Source: Desmonostoc geniculatum HA4340-LM1 (GTDB taxonomy: Bacteria; Cyanobacteriota; Cyanobacteriia; Cyanobacteriales; Nostocaceae). Taken from it: 50,166 nucleotides of DNA. Of this stretch, positions 14,441-22,040 are shown in pieces. Location: the NCBI GenBank assembly GCA_019359545.1, contig JAHHHB010000047.1, positions 1-50,166 of the forward strand, read 5' to 3'. Each line of letters opens with the position of its first letter. The first letter of the stretch is position 1. The notes under the pieces are model-generated. The model saw nothing but the letters and a program-made list of their open reading frames with translations. It was not told the origin of the DNA and searched no databases. The position numbers and the translations under genes were made by a program.

Positions 14441-15292
14441 TTGGGCAATCTCAGTAAACAAAACCCAGACCTAACTCTCATCGAAATGTGGTTGCACAAC
14501 CGCCCTTCTGCTACCCAGGAAGCTTATCGGCGGGATGTGGATAATTTTTTTGAATTTGTAGCCCAACCCTTGCAGCAAGTAACTCTGGAGGAATTGCAAG
14601 CTTACAGCAGTATTCTTAACGAGCGGGACTTGAAGCCAGCGAGCATCCGCCGCAAACTCAACGCCATCAAGTCGCTGTTCACCTTCGCCACCAAGCTCAA
14701 CTACACTCGCTTCAATGTCGCCGCCGCGCTTCGCATTCCCAAAGGGAATCGCCTTTTATCTGGCAGGATACTCAAACAGATCGAAGTGCTGAAGTTAATT
14801 AATCATCCTGAATTGTCAGCACGCGATCGCGCTCTACTCAAGTTGCTTTACGCCACTGGAATGCGGGTTAGCGAAGTTTGCAATCTCAAGTGGCACGACT
14901 TCACCGAACGCGATTCTGGAGAAGTGCAAGTTTCAATTGTAGGTAAAGGCGATAAGCAGCGAGTGGTCTTGGTACCACTATCGGTTTGGATGGAGGTAGA
15001 GGCAATAAGAGATAATTCTTCAGATGATGCGCCAGTGTTCTTGTCAGTCAGGGGTAAGGCTCTAGACCGCACGATGGTGCATTTGATTATCAAAGAAACT
15101 GCAACCAAAGTTAATCTTGACCCTAAAATCAGTTGCCATTGGCTACGCCACGCCCACGCACAGCATTCCTTAACCAAGGGAGCGCCAATTCATTTAGTGC
15201 GCGATACTTTGGGACACAGCAACATCAGTGTGACTAATGTGTATTTAGAGAGCAACCCAGAGGATTCTAGTAGCAAGTATTTGGGTTTATGA
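14441..15292 (+). CDS. tyrosine recombinase / phage integrase, 283 aa
   Basis: The N-terminal SAM-like domain (residues 20-105) binds core DNA. The catalytic domain shows Arg in ATGMRVSEV (R142), Lys in VGKGDKQR (K169), His and Arg in HWLRHAHA (H233, R236), His in LGHSN (H259) and Tyr in NVYLES (Y268): a complete XerC/D-like active site. The start is TTG; a later ATG at residue 16 is also possible. It catalyses integration and excision, or dimer resolution in a plasmid. It lies 14 kb from the tRNA fragment, so its target may not be that site. Downstream, an excisionase-like gene faces it. Confidence 0.9.
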   Translation: MGNLSKQNPDLTLIEMWLHNRPSATQEAYRRDVDNFFEFVAQPLQQVTLEELQAYSSILNERDLKPASIRRKLNAIKSLFTFATKLNYTRFNVAAALRIPKGNRLLSGRILKQIEVLKLINHPELSARDRALLKLLYATGMRVSEVCNLKWHDFTERDSGEVQVSIVGKGDKQRVVLVPLSVWMEVEAIRDNSSDDAPVFLSVRGKALDRTMVHLIIKETATKVNLDPKISCHWLRHAHAQHSLTKGAPIHLVRDTLGHSNISVTNVYLESNPEDSSSKYLGL

Positions 15293-15522
15293 GCGATAAG
15301 CAGGTGTTGAGCGTCGCTGCTAATGCAGTACCGATAGTACCGATCAAGGGTATCAAAGGGCAGAATGAAGTACTTTTCCACCAGTTCTTCTCAGATCGAG
15401 AGTGGGAAGATATCACAAGGGTAATGTCCAGGTGTCGCCTGGTAAAAGAGTTTGCCATCGCCCCATGCTGCGATATCAGGTGTGATTTGCTTGTTGTTCC
15501 TTGCCAGCAAACAAGCAATTAG
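15289..15522 (+). CDS. small hypothetical protein, 77 aa, uncertain
   Basis: Its ATG overlaps the integrase stop (ATGA), suggesting translational coupling. The sequence has two repeated PI segments (AVPIVPIKGIKG) and several Cys (MSRCRLV, CCDIRC). Its last 47 bases overlap the end of the convergent HTH gene, which lowers confidence. No family recognised. Confidence 0.35.
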   Translation: MSDKQVLSVAANAVPIVPIKGIKGQNEVLFHQFFSDREWEDITRVMSRCRLVKEFAIAPCCDIRCDLLVVPCQQTSN

Positions 15523-16021
15523 TATACTCTTGCAAATCACTAGGGCGAACCTTCCACCCCTTGCCTATCTTCTGCGCTGGCAAGTTACCCAGCGCGATCG
15601 CTTGGCGCAAATGAAAGCGCGAATATCCAGTAGCGATCGCCGCTTCCTCTAAATTCCACACCAGCTTATTCCACAACAGCGCCAATCTCTGAGCGCCGCT
15701 AATCGCCTCCAGTAACTCCACCACTCTTGTCGGTGGTACTGTCGCTAGACCCCCGAAGGTCTCCGAATTGACTATTTCGGAACTGTTCGGAAGAGAAGTC
15801 AGAGCGCAGGCTTCCTCCGATCTGAACTTCGGGGCGACAACAGACCGATGCACTGGAGTTGCCAATTCCTCTTTCAGCGCCCTCAGATCATCTTCCCTGT
15901 ATTGAGCCTGCTTTCCGTTCCTTCCCTGACTATAGGTAACGCTTATCTTGCCATCGCTGGCGTAGTTCTCAATAGTTCGTGTGGAGACGCCAAGAAATTC
16001 AGCTGCTGCTTTTTTATCCAC
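15476..16021 (-). CDS. protein with two excisionase/MerR-type HTH domains, 181 aa
   Basis: Residues 1-52 (KKAAAEFLGVSTRTIENYAS then a Gln-rich wing and YREDDLRALKEE) form one MerR/excisionase-like winged helix. Residues 125-168 (NLEEAAIATGYSRFHLRQAI then IGKGWKVRPSDLQEYT) form a second. The middle is a disordered linker with a VVELLEAISGAQRLALLW helix. Single excisionases have one such domain; the doubling suggests one protein can bridge two sites. Start is GTG with a G-rich leader. It converges on the integrase, so an excision or regulatory role is plausible. Confidence 0.75.
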   Translation of the reverse strand: MDKKAAAEFLGVSTRTIENYASDGKISVTYSQGRNGKQAQYREDDLRALKEELATPVHRSVVAPKFRSEEACALTSLPNSSEIVNSETFGGLATVPPTRVVELLEAISGAQRLALLWNKLVWNLEEAAIATGYSRFHLRQAIALGNLPAQKIGKGWKVRPSDLQEYTNCLFAGKEQQANHT

Positions 16022-16108
16022 CCCCGAAAACCCCCGAAGACCATTGAAATAGCATTTTCGAGGGTTCCTTTAATCATGTCAAGTTGCCACTGGTTGATTT
16101 TGAGAAAG

Positions 16109-16128
16109 ATTACGTAAAATTACGTAAT
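16109..16128. promoter_or_regulatory. tandem ATTACGTAA operator
   Basis: Two palindromic ATTACGTAA units one helical turn apart, between the divergent 16021 and 16238 genes. A good site for the double-HTH protein, by inference. Confidence 0.55.
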
Positions 16129-16237
16129 ACAAAAACAGGTGATATTGTATTTTTGCGCTTCTTGTAATGCGTTCGAGGTTGTTATAAAGATACAATCTCT
16201 AATTTAAAAGTGATATTAAATACATCTTTAAAGAAAA

Positions 16238-16465
16238 ATGCGTATAAGTAATGAGTGCCTCGTGAAATTATCAGAAGATTTTCCAGCTCTGGACAACGAT
16301 ATTTCGTTTGCGCTGCGTCTGTTGCAGGAAATCAGAAAATTTCAAGAGGACTTAAAAACGATACCAGCAAGTGAGCGATCGCGTATTTTGCTGGCTGCCT
16401 GTGAGAATTTTGATGAGGTTATCAGCTGCGAATTGCTGACGATAAAATCTCCCCACTTCGCTTGA
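16238..16465 (+). CDS. small hypothetical protein, 75 aa
   Basis: Short helical acidic protein (DNDISFALRLLQEIRKFQED) with two Cys near the end. No clear ribosome site and no family recognised. It stands between the operator and the terminase genes. Confidence 0.5.
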   Translation: MRISNECLVKLSEDFPALDNDISFALRLLQEIRKFQEDLKTIPASERSRILLAACENFDEVISCELLTIKSPHFA

Positions 16466-16495
16466 CTTCATCCTCACCTACTGCGGCAAAAACTC

Positions 16496-16567
16496 CACCG
16501 CACCGCACGCCAAAACCTTTACTTACAGGGAACTGTAAAGGTATGCGGTACGGTATGCGGTGCGGTG
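16496..16567. promoter_or_regulatory. large hairpin covering the terminase start; pac-site candidate
   Basis: Outer arms CACCGCACCGCA (16496-16507) and TGCGGTGCGGTG (16556-16567) are perfect 12-bp complements. Inside, ACCTTTAC (16515-16522) pairs with GTAAAGGT (16535-16542). The right half repeats CGGT four times. The second outer arm ends one base before the ATG of the small terminase, so as RNA it would cover the ribosome-binding region; as DNA it could be the packaging recognition site. Confidence 0.6.
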
Positions 16568-16568
16568 A

Positions 16569-17051
16569 ATGTCGAGTCCCATTGATCCTAAAACTTGGAA
16601 TAAAGCGCGTGACGCTTATGTTGCTGGCACGGAATCGTTAGCCGCGATCGCCATGAGATTCGGCATCTCTAAGCGTGCGGTTGAAAAACGCGCTAGTGAT
16701 GAAGGCTGGGCTGCATTGCGTCAAGCACAACAAGGTGTGCAGCCTAAAATTACTGCTCGTGCCCCTGCACCCTTGCCCCCTACTCCCCGTCCCCGTCACC
16801 AGTCGCAAGGACTTGACGAAGTAGAAATTATTGACACTGCGATCGCATCCCTCTCAGCCATCCTTTCAGGAAGCATGGAAGATACTCGCGGTATTGGTGG
16901 AATCGCCACAGGATTGTGTCGCCTTATCGAACTGCGTAATAAGCTCATTCCTAAAACTGCTGCTGATTTGGCTGATATGGCGATCGCTCTTGGTATCTCT
17001 CCAACTGAATTCATTCACGCTTTAAATGCTCAATGCCAAAAGAAAGCGTAG
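16569..17051 (+). CDS. terS: terminase small subunit-like protein, 160 aa
   Basis: Residues 12-45 (ARDAYVAGTESLAAIAMRFG then ISKRAVEKRASDEGW) are a helix-turn-helix of the type that opens many phage small terminases. A Pro-rich linker (about 58-78) precedes a helical oligomerisation region (ELRNKLIPKTAADLADMAIAL). Its end overlaps the start of the large terminase by 19 bases. It should recognise the packaging site, for which the hairpin immediately upstream is the obvious candidate. Confidence 0.75.
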   Translation: MSSPIDPKTWNKARDAYVAGTESLAAIAMRFGISKRAVEKRASDEGWAALRQAQQGVQPKITARAPAPLPPTPRPRHQSQGLDEVEIIDTAIASLSAILSGSMEDTRGIGGIATGLCRLIELRNKLIPKTAADLADMAIALGISPTEFIHALNAQCQKKA

Positions 17052-18634
17052 CAGATAAGCGGCGGAGGGAGTTTGCCGAAGAGTGTGCGATCGCACTGGG
17101 CTTGTCAGCATCACAAGATGACGCGGTTCCCTTTGCACAATACGCGCGATCGCCAGTTGAGTTTGTGCGTGAAGTGCTGGAAGTTCCTACTTTGACAACT
17201 GAACAAATTCAAATCCTAGAATCCGTTCGAGATAAAGCAGAAACCAATGTTCAGGCGGCACATGGTGTGGGAAAAAGTTTTATTTCTGCCTGTATAGTTA
17301 TATACTGGTGTTTTGCTGTGGGTGGACTTGCTATTTCCACAGCCCCGACTGAAGCGCAGGTCAAACAAATCCTTTGGTCGGAAGTCCGAAAGCTTTACGA
17401 CAAGAACAAATCGAAGCTAGGCGGGGAAAGGGGGGAGTTATTTTTAAAGTTCTCAGAGTCAGCCCGTGCCTACGGTTTTACAAGTAAAAATTACGACAGT
17501 AATAGCTTCCAGGGAAAACATGCAGAAAAATTATTACTCATTCAGGATGAGGCATGTGGCATCACCGAGGAAATTGACGACGGATTTATCAGCTGTTTAA
17601 CTGGCTCAGAAAATCGAGGGTTGCGGATAGGCAACCCCATAGTTGGCGGCACTCCCTTTGAAAAAGCCTGCGCTCGTCAGCACATCCGTATATCAGCCTG
17701 GAGTCACATTAATGTCGCTTGGGCTTATGAGCAGTGCAATGATGGCATTCATCGCCTAAAGCCAGATGTCGTCGCCGCCATAATTGACCCAGTGACAGGC
17801 GATGTATTACCACAATCAGTCTGGCCGGATTGGTGTGGGCGCGATCGCATCCCTGGTGCTATCTCCATTGCCTGGATTGAAAAAGCCCGCAAAAAAGGCG
17901 AAACCTCGGCATTTTGGCAGTCACGGGTTGAAGGATTGTTCCCAGTTGATAGCGAACAGTCCATTGTCCCTCGATCGTGGTTCCTCCAGGCACGCGCTCG
18001 TTACGATGCCGATCCGCAAAAATGGGACTTCATGGCAGAACATCACCACTGGCGGCACGGGTTAGATGTGGGAGATGGGGGAGATGACCATGCTAGGGCT
18101 AGCTGGCGCGGCCCTGTATTGTATGGAGCCATCACCCAATCGACCAAAGGCGATCGCCTTGATGTTTCCCGTGCAGCCCTGCTTGGAGCGAAAACCCTAG
18201 ATGATATGCCAGGGAGCATTAGCGTTGATATTATCGGGGTTGGCAGTGGCTCCTTATCTCAATTACTTGAAGATGATTACCCAGCCAGTGGTACGCATTG
18301 GGGAGGAGCGGCCGTTGATAATGCGCTGTTTGCCAACCTCAAGGCTGAACAGTATTGGTTGCTACGTGAGGGTTTTAGGAGTGAAGAGATTGCGATTGCT
18401 CCCCTTGGTGAAATCGAGGAAATGCTAATGGAGGATTTAGCGGGAACCTACTACGAGGAAACCACCACAGGCAAAACCAAAATTGAGGATAAGAAAAAGA
18501 CTACTGCTAGACTACACCGTTCGCCTAACGTTGGGGATGCGACCGTGTTGGGCTTTAATGGTGCGGGTGGGGTAGTTGAGTTTGAAAGTGTGGGCAAGCG
18601 ATCGCGCGTTGGGTCGAGGTTGAGGGATTACTAA
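17033..18634 (+). CDS. terL: terminase large subunit, 533 aa
   Basis: The ATPase half has Walker A AAHGVGKSF (about residues 75-83), a STAPTEAQV motif III-like strand, and Walker B LLLIQDEACG (about 167-176). The nuclease half has the acidic GLDVGDGGDDHA (about 345) and VDIIGVGSG (about 400), the metal-binding strands of the RNase-H-like fold. It belongs with the Mu-like gp28/Terminase_6 type. It packages DNA into the prohead through the portal encoded downstream. Confidence 0.9.
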   Translation: MPKESVADKRRREFAEECAIALGLSASQDDAVPFAQYARSPVEFVREVLEVPTLTTEQIQILESVRDKAETNVQAAHGVGKSFISACIVIYWCFAVGGLAISTAPTEAQVKQILWSEVRKLYDKNKSKLGGERGELFLKFSESARAYGFTSKNYDSNSFQGKHAEKLLLIQDEACGITEEIDDGFISCLTGSENRGLRIGNPIVGGTPFEKACARQHIRISAWSHINVAWAYEQCNDGIHRLKPDVVAAIIDPVTGDVLPQSVWPDWCGRDRIPGAISIAWIEKARKKGETSAFWQSRVEGLFPVDSEQSIVPRSWFLQARARYDADPQKWDFMAEHHHWRHGLDVGDGGDDHARASWRGPVLYGAITQSTKGDRLDVSRAALLGAKTLDDMPGSISVDIIGVGSGSLSQLLEDDYPASGTHWGGAAVDNALFANLKAEQYWLLREGFRSEEIAIAPLGEIEEMLMEDLAGTYYEETTTGKTKIEDKKKTTARLHRSPNVGDATVLGFNGAGGVVEFESVGKRSRVGSRLRDY

Positions 18635-18638
18635 AGGC

Positions 18639-18866
18639 ATGAAATACCTCAACTTCGCTGTAGAACTGCTTTTAATCGTTATCCTTGCCCACTGGCTTGG
18701 TTTTGCGTTTAATCCCAAAAATACAATCTCTTGGACAAATGACGCTGGTGAGAGGATTGTCAATGATGGGGCCGCGAGAACCGTACTAGCTGTAATAGTA
18801 GGATTGCCTTACCTTTTTGTGTCCTACTGCCTTGTCGCTGATGCCACTGACGCTCTTGATGATTGA
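18639..18866 (+). CDS. small two-helix membrane protein, 75 aa
   Basis: Two hydrophobic helices (FAVELLLIVILAHWLGFAF, about residues 6-24, and VLAVIVGLPYLFVSYCLV, about 49-66) separated by a polar loop. It follows the terminase by four bases on the same strand. A holin is possible by topology alone; no lysis enzyme is visible nearby. Confidence 0.55.
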   Translation: MKYLNFAVELLLIVILAHWLGFAFNPKNTISWTNDAGERIVNDGAARTVLAVIVGLPYLFVSYCLVADATDALDD

Positions 18867-18896
18867 TACTTAGCGCGACGCATGTTGAACTGGAGC

Positions 18897-19115
18897 CTAT
18901 TTGCTCATCAAATCTCGCTCAACTGCCTCGCAAATTATTCGTCGTAGGTATTTTACTCTCTCTTCTTGTGGAAGGGCGTGCAGTGCATCGTGGATACTCT
19001 GTGGCAACTTCAAACCCGTTACCTTCTTTGCTAAAGGCTCAGTCAATTCCTCTGTGTAGCCCTTGAATTGCTGTTCCTTAAACTCTTTTGATTGTACGGG
19101 ATCGGGATTACTCAT
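18897..19115 (-). CDS. RHH/CopG-like small DNA-binding protein, 72 aa
   Basis: A disordered N-terminus precedes VTGLKLPQSIHDALHAL then ERVKYLRRIICEAVERDL, a ribbon-helix-helix pattern (strand LKLP, helix HDALHAL, second helix with RRII). It is divergent from the 19260 gene and the shared promoter region contains two GTTAACCGGG sites. Likely an autorepressor that also controls the 19260 transcript. Confidence 0.65.
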   Translation of the reverse strand: MSNPDPVQSKEFKEQQFKGYTEELTEPLAKKVTGLKLPQSIHDALHALPQEERVKYLRRIICEAVERDLMSK

Positions 19116-19121
19116 TTCCTT

Positions 19122-19203
19122 GTTAACCGGGTTTTATCCCATGATAATCCCTAAAACAAATGCTAGTCAATCTCTTGACATTCGCGGTTAACCGGGATAC
19201 TAT
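19122..19203. promoter_or_regulatory. divergent operator-promoter with two GTTAACCGGG sites
   Basis: GTTAACCGGG occurs at 19122-19131 and within GGTTAACCGGGATA (19187 on). The second copy fills the spacer between TTGACA (19175-19180) and TACTAT (19198-19203), which are 17 bases apart on the plus strand, so a bound repressor would occlude the promoter of the 19260 gene. Confidence 0.65.
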
Positions 19204-19259
19204 AGAAGAGTGGGGGGTAAAAACTTCCACGCTGAACCATTGAAAACAAAAGGAGGGAT

Positions 19260-19463
19260 ATGACGCAATCCGGTAACGGACATGGTGAGTACAACCCTGA
19301 GGTTGAGTACCAACGAGTTGTTGACGATTCCGACGTTTTCTACAAGGTTGACCCGGAAACAGGCAATCGAGAAGACGTACTCACCGCAAAAGACGTTATG
19401 GATGAAATCGACGAGTTATTGTCTGATGAAAATTCAGAAGACGAACCCGAAGATCCGGCTTAA
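19260..19463 (+). CDS. small acidic protein, 67 aa
   Basis: Strong AGGAGG seven bases before the ATG, a good promoter 57 bases upstream and a strong terminator just after make this a well-bounded, single-gene unit. The product is extremely acidic (the last 20 residues are mostly Asp and Glu). It could be a DNA-mimic or an antirestriction/antirepressor-type protein, but I recognise no family. Confidence 0.7.
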   Translation: MTQSGNGHGEYNPEVEYQRVVDDSDVFYKVDPETGNREDVLTAKDVMDEIDELLSDENSEDEPEDPA

Positions 19464-19470
19464 CGTCTAG

Positions 19471-19520
19471 CCAGCAACCCCTAGTGGGGCTAGGGGTTGC
19501 TGGCCTCCTTCTTTCTTTAT
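19471..19520 (+). terminator. rho-independent terminator
   Basis: Perfect 13-bp stem CCAGCAACCCCTA / TAGGGGTTGCTGG, 7-base loop, then a T-rich tail (CTTCTTTCTTTATT). Confidence 0.9.
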
Positions 19521-19530
19521 TCATAGCACA

Positions 19531-19839
19531 ATGGATATTTGTATTCCCAGTTATGTAAGGATTTTTCGTCACGAATGTGGGCGGTGGCAACACATTCTGG
19601 GGGATTCATTTTACAACCCATCTGGCGAGCCGCCTGACCTTGAATTTGCTACCCGCAAATATGACATTTCGCGCAAAAAATTAGTAATTGAGTTGTTTCG
19701 CTCAGGTGAAGGTAAACCAGGGTATTACGTTGGTGATTTGAAAAATAAGCATTTTTATTATTGTGGTGTTGATGCCGAGTCGGTACGAGAAAAACTGCGA
19801 TCGCTCGGCATTGGGCGTGAAGACCCAATGGAAGCTTGA
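19531..19839 (+). CDS. hypothetical protein, 102 aa
   Basis: Soluble alpha/beta protein with FATRKYDISRKKLVIELF and a glycine-rich turn GEGKPGYYVGDLKNKHFYYC. Not recognised. The start lacks a clear ribosome site. A copy of the dispersed palindrome lies 19 bases after the stop. Confidence 0.55.
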   Translation: MDICIPSYVRIFRHECGRWQHILGDSFYNPSGEPPDLEFATRKYDISRKKLVIELFRSGEGKPGYYVGDLKNKHFYYCGVDAESVREKLRSLGIGREDPMEA

Positions 19840-19857
19840 AAGGCGATCGCCTCTCTA

Positions 19858-19886
19858 TTCTATCTGGCGGAATCCGCCAGATAGAA
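19858..19886. repeat. dispersed palindrome, copy 3
   Basis: Perfect 13-bp arms TTCTATCTGGCGG / CCGCCAGATAGAA, loop AAT. Right flank GAACTGGGGAACTCTA is shared, with two extra bases, by the copy at 36263. Confidence 0.9.
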
Positions 19887-19962
19887 CTGGGGAACTCTAG
19901 CGCTGAATTTTCATGATTCATGCATCAAGCCGGAAACCCTGGCTTTCCCCTCCAAAACTCAA

Positions 19963-22023
19963 ATGCCCTCCCTCCCCCGTAACTTTGACACCGAAATCGC
20001 TTCAGTCAAGCGCGACCCCTACATGTTGCTGCTGGGTTCGCGTTTGCTCAATCCTGACGATGTTTTGCAGGGGCGAGGCAAAGGGGAGTATAAAGCCTAC
20101 GACGATTTACTCAAAGATGGGCATTGTCATTCAGTTTTACAGAAACGCTACTTAGCTGTAATTGCCCGTGAATGGTCAGTGCAGCCCGCATCCAAAGACA
20201 AGATTGACCAAAAAGCGGCGGATATGGTGAAGTATCACCTAGAGAGCTTGGCCGCCAGAGCTGACGATGATGATCTAATCGCAGCAGGCTTTGATAGAAC
20301 CTGCTACAACTTACTTGATGCCATTCTTAAAGGATTTAAGCCGGCAGAGATTCTGTGGGCTGCGGATGGGAAGGAATTTTACCCAAATCTAATCAAGGCA
20401 AGGAATCAGCAGCGCTTCAATTTCGCCATCAACGAGGCGGGAAAGTGGGAATTGAGAATGTTGACCCTGGAGGATTGGATTGATGGGGAGCCAGTCAGCA
20501 AGCTTCACCCCCGCAAATTCTTCGTCCACATCTGCGGTGCCACTGATGACAACCCTTATGGCACGGGATTGGGGCGTACACTGTGGTGGAATGTCTTTTT
20601 TAAAAAGCAGGGGATTAAGTTCTGGTTACAGTTCGTTGACAAATTCGCTTCTCCCACCGCAATCGGCAAATACAAGCGGGGGGCCACCAAAGAGCAAAAG
20701 AGTACACTGCTTGAAGCACTGGAGGCGATCGCCGCAGATGCCGGGGTGATTATCCCTGAAGATTTGGAAATCACACTGCTGGAAGCTTCACGAAGTGGCA
20801 GTATCAATTGTTATGAATCCTTGTGTAAATACATGGATTCTGAGATTTCTAAGGCCGTATTGGGGGAGACGCTCAGCACTCAAATGGGTAATGTGGGGAG
20901 TTACGCAGCTGCTAATACTCACAACGAAGTGAGGAAGGAGCTGACTAAGGCAGATGCTGACCTGCTCTCGGACACTCTCAACCGCACGTTGATTAAATGG
21001 GATGTGCATCTAAATCTGCCTGAAGCCAAGCCGCCAAGACTGTGGAGAGATTTTGGGGAAGCTGAAGATTTGAACGGGCGATCGCAACGCGACAAAACCT
21101 TGTTCGATATGGGCTTCAAGCTAAAGAAAGAATCTGTAACTGAGATTTACGGCGACCACTATGAGGAAATAGAGCAGGGTGGAGAAGCAAGTGATGAGCA
21201 GTTTTTGGCTAATTCGGGCGTACAGTCGAATGAAGGCTCCCAAAAGCCTGATGAAGAGGCTGTAACTGAGGCAGAAGAAACGCCCGCCGCGCCTGCTGAA
21301 TTCAACGAAATCAGTTTTGGCAGCATCATCGACCGCGTGCTGAAGTGGAATGGCTTGGCAATTGGTGTGGAATTTTTGCCGGGAGGCGTGAGATTCCCAG
21401 GCCGCAAGCATTCTAAGAAACTGCGATCAGGATATGGACATATTCGTGGGTATTTGGGAAATGACGGCGAAGCGCTCGACTGCTACATTTATCCTGGCTT
21501 GCTCAAAGATGAACCAGAGGGCAGTAACCGTCTATTCCAGGTCACCCAGGTATCACCAGAGGATGGTGACTTCGACGAACTAAAGCTGATGATCAGCTAC
21601 TCAAACCTGAAAACAGCTAGAGAGGCGTATCTTGCCGAAATGCCTATCGATTATCTGGGAGGAATCCAGGAAGTAACTGTTGAGAGCTTGGAACATTACA
21701 AGCGTCAACCCCCTGCTTCCCTCTCTACTTCCCGAAGTCTCCCCATTGCTGCCAATTTCGCAGAGTCCGAGAAGGATGGTGTTGATCTCTACGCCGAACA
21801 GTTGCAGAAGCGCTCTGCACCCATTGTCAACTCATGGCTAGAACAGATACGGGGATTGGTGCAGGAGTCGGAAAGTTTTGAGGAGGCGATCGCGCACCTC
21901 TTCGACCTGTTCCCCAAGCTCAATACCCAAGACTTCACAGAATTAATGGCACAGGCGATGATGGCGGCTGAAGCTGGCGGGAGGTTTGAGGTAATAAATG
22001 AGGCGGGAAACCTAGAGGCGTAA
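19963..22023 (+). CDS. portal protein (DUF935/Mu gp29-like) fused to an InPase-like domain, 686 aa
   Basis: Residues 1-400 match the Mu gp29-like portal family: MLLLGSRLLNPDDVL, KRYLAVIAREWSV, a stem region with PRKFFVHICGATDDNPYGTG, and GETLSTQMGNVGSYAAANTH. The portal forms the dodecameric DNA channel of the head. Residues about 440-575 carry an extra domain, VRFPGRKHSKKLRSGYGHIR, GNDGEALDCYIYPG and FQVTQVSPEDGDFDELKLM, which fits the pyrophosphatase-like 'InPase' domain described in phage polyvalent proteins (YGxI...DG(D/E)xxDxY...FDExK). The remaining C-terminus is helical (EQLQKRSAPIVNSWLEQI). The fusion length exceeds a usual Mu-type portal (about 500 aa). Whether the domain is catalytic is unknown: of the acidic residues, DG(E), LD and FDE are present. 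Confidence 0.85.
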   Translation: MPSLPRNFDTEIASVKRDPYMLLLGSRLLNPDDVLQGRGKGEYKAYDDLLKDGHCHSVLQKRYLAVIAREWSVQPASKDKIDQKAADMVKYHLESLAARADDDDLIAAGFDRTCYNLLDAILKGFKPAEILWAADGKEFYPNLIKARNQQRFNFAINEAGKWELRMLTLEDWIDGEPVSKLHPRKFFVHICGATDDNPYGTGLGRTLWWNVFFKKQGIKFWLQFVDKFASPTAIGKYKRGATKEQKSTLLEALEAIAADAGVIIPEDLEITLLEASRSGSINCYESLCKYMDSEISKAVLGETLSTQMGNVGSYAAANTHNEVRKELTKADADLLSDTLNRTLIKWDVHLNLPEAKPPRLWRDFGEAEDLNGRSQRDKTLFDMGFKLKKESVTEIYGDHYEEIEQGGEASDEQFLANSGVQSNEGSQKPDEEAVTEAEETPAAPAEFNEISFGSIIDRVLKWNGLAIGVEFLPGGVRFPGRKHSKKLRSGYGHIRGYLGNDGEALDCYIYPGLLKDEPEGSNRLFQVTQVSPEDGDFDELKLMISYSNLKTAREAYLAEMPIDYLGGIQEVTVESLEHYKRQPPASLSTSRSLPIAANFAESEKDGVDLYAEQLQKRSAPIVNSWLEQIRGLVQESESFEEAIAHLFDLFPKLNTQDFTELMAQAMMAAEAGGRFEVINEAGNLEA

Positions 22024-22040
22024 AGTCATAAGCCTCTGGA

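Noticed and set aside
18639..18866. Holin call for the two-helix protein after the terminase
   Set aside because: Topology alone is too weak and no endolysin or spanin gene is nearby; left as a membrane protein.
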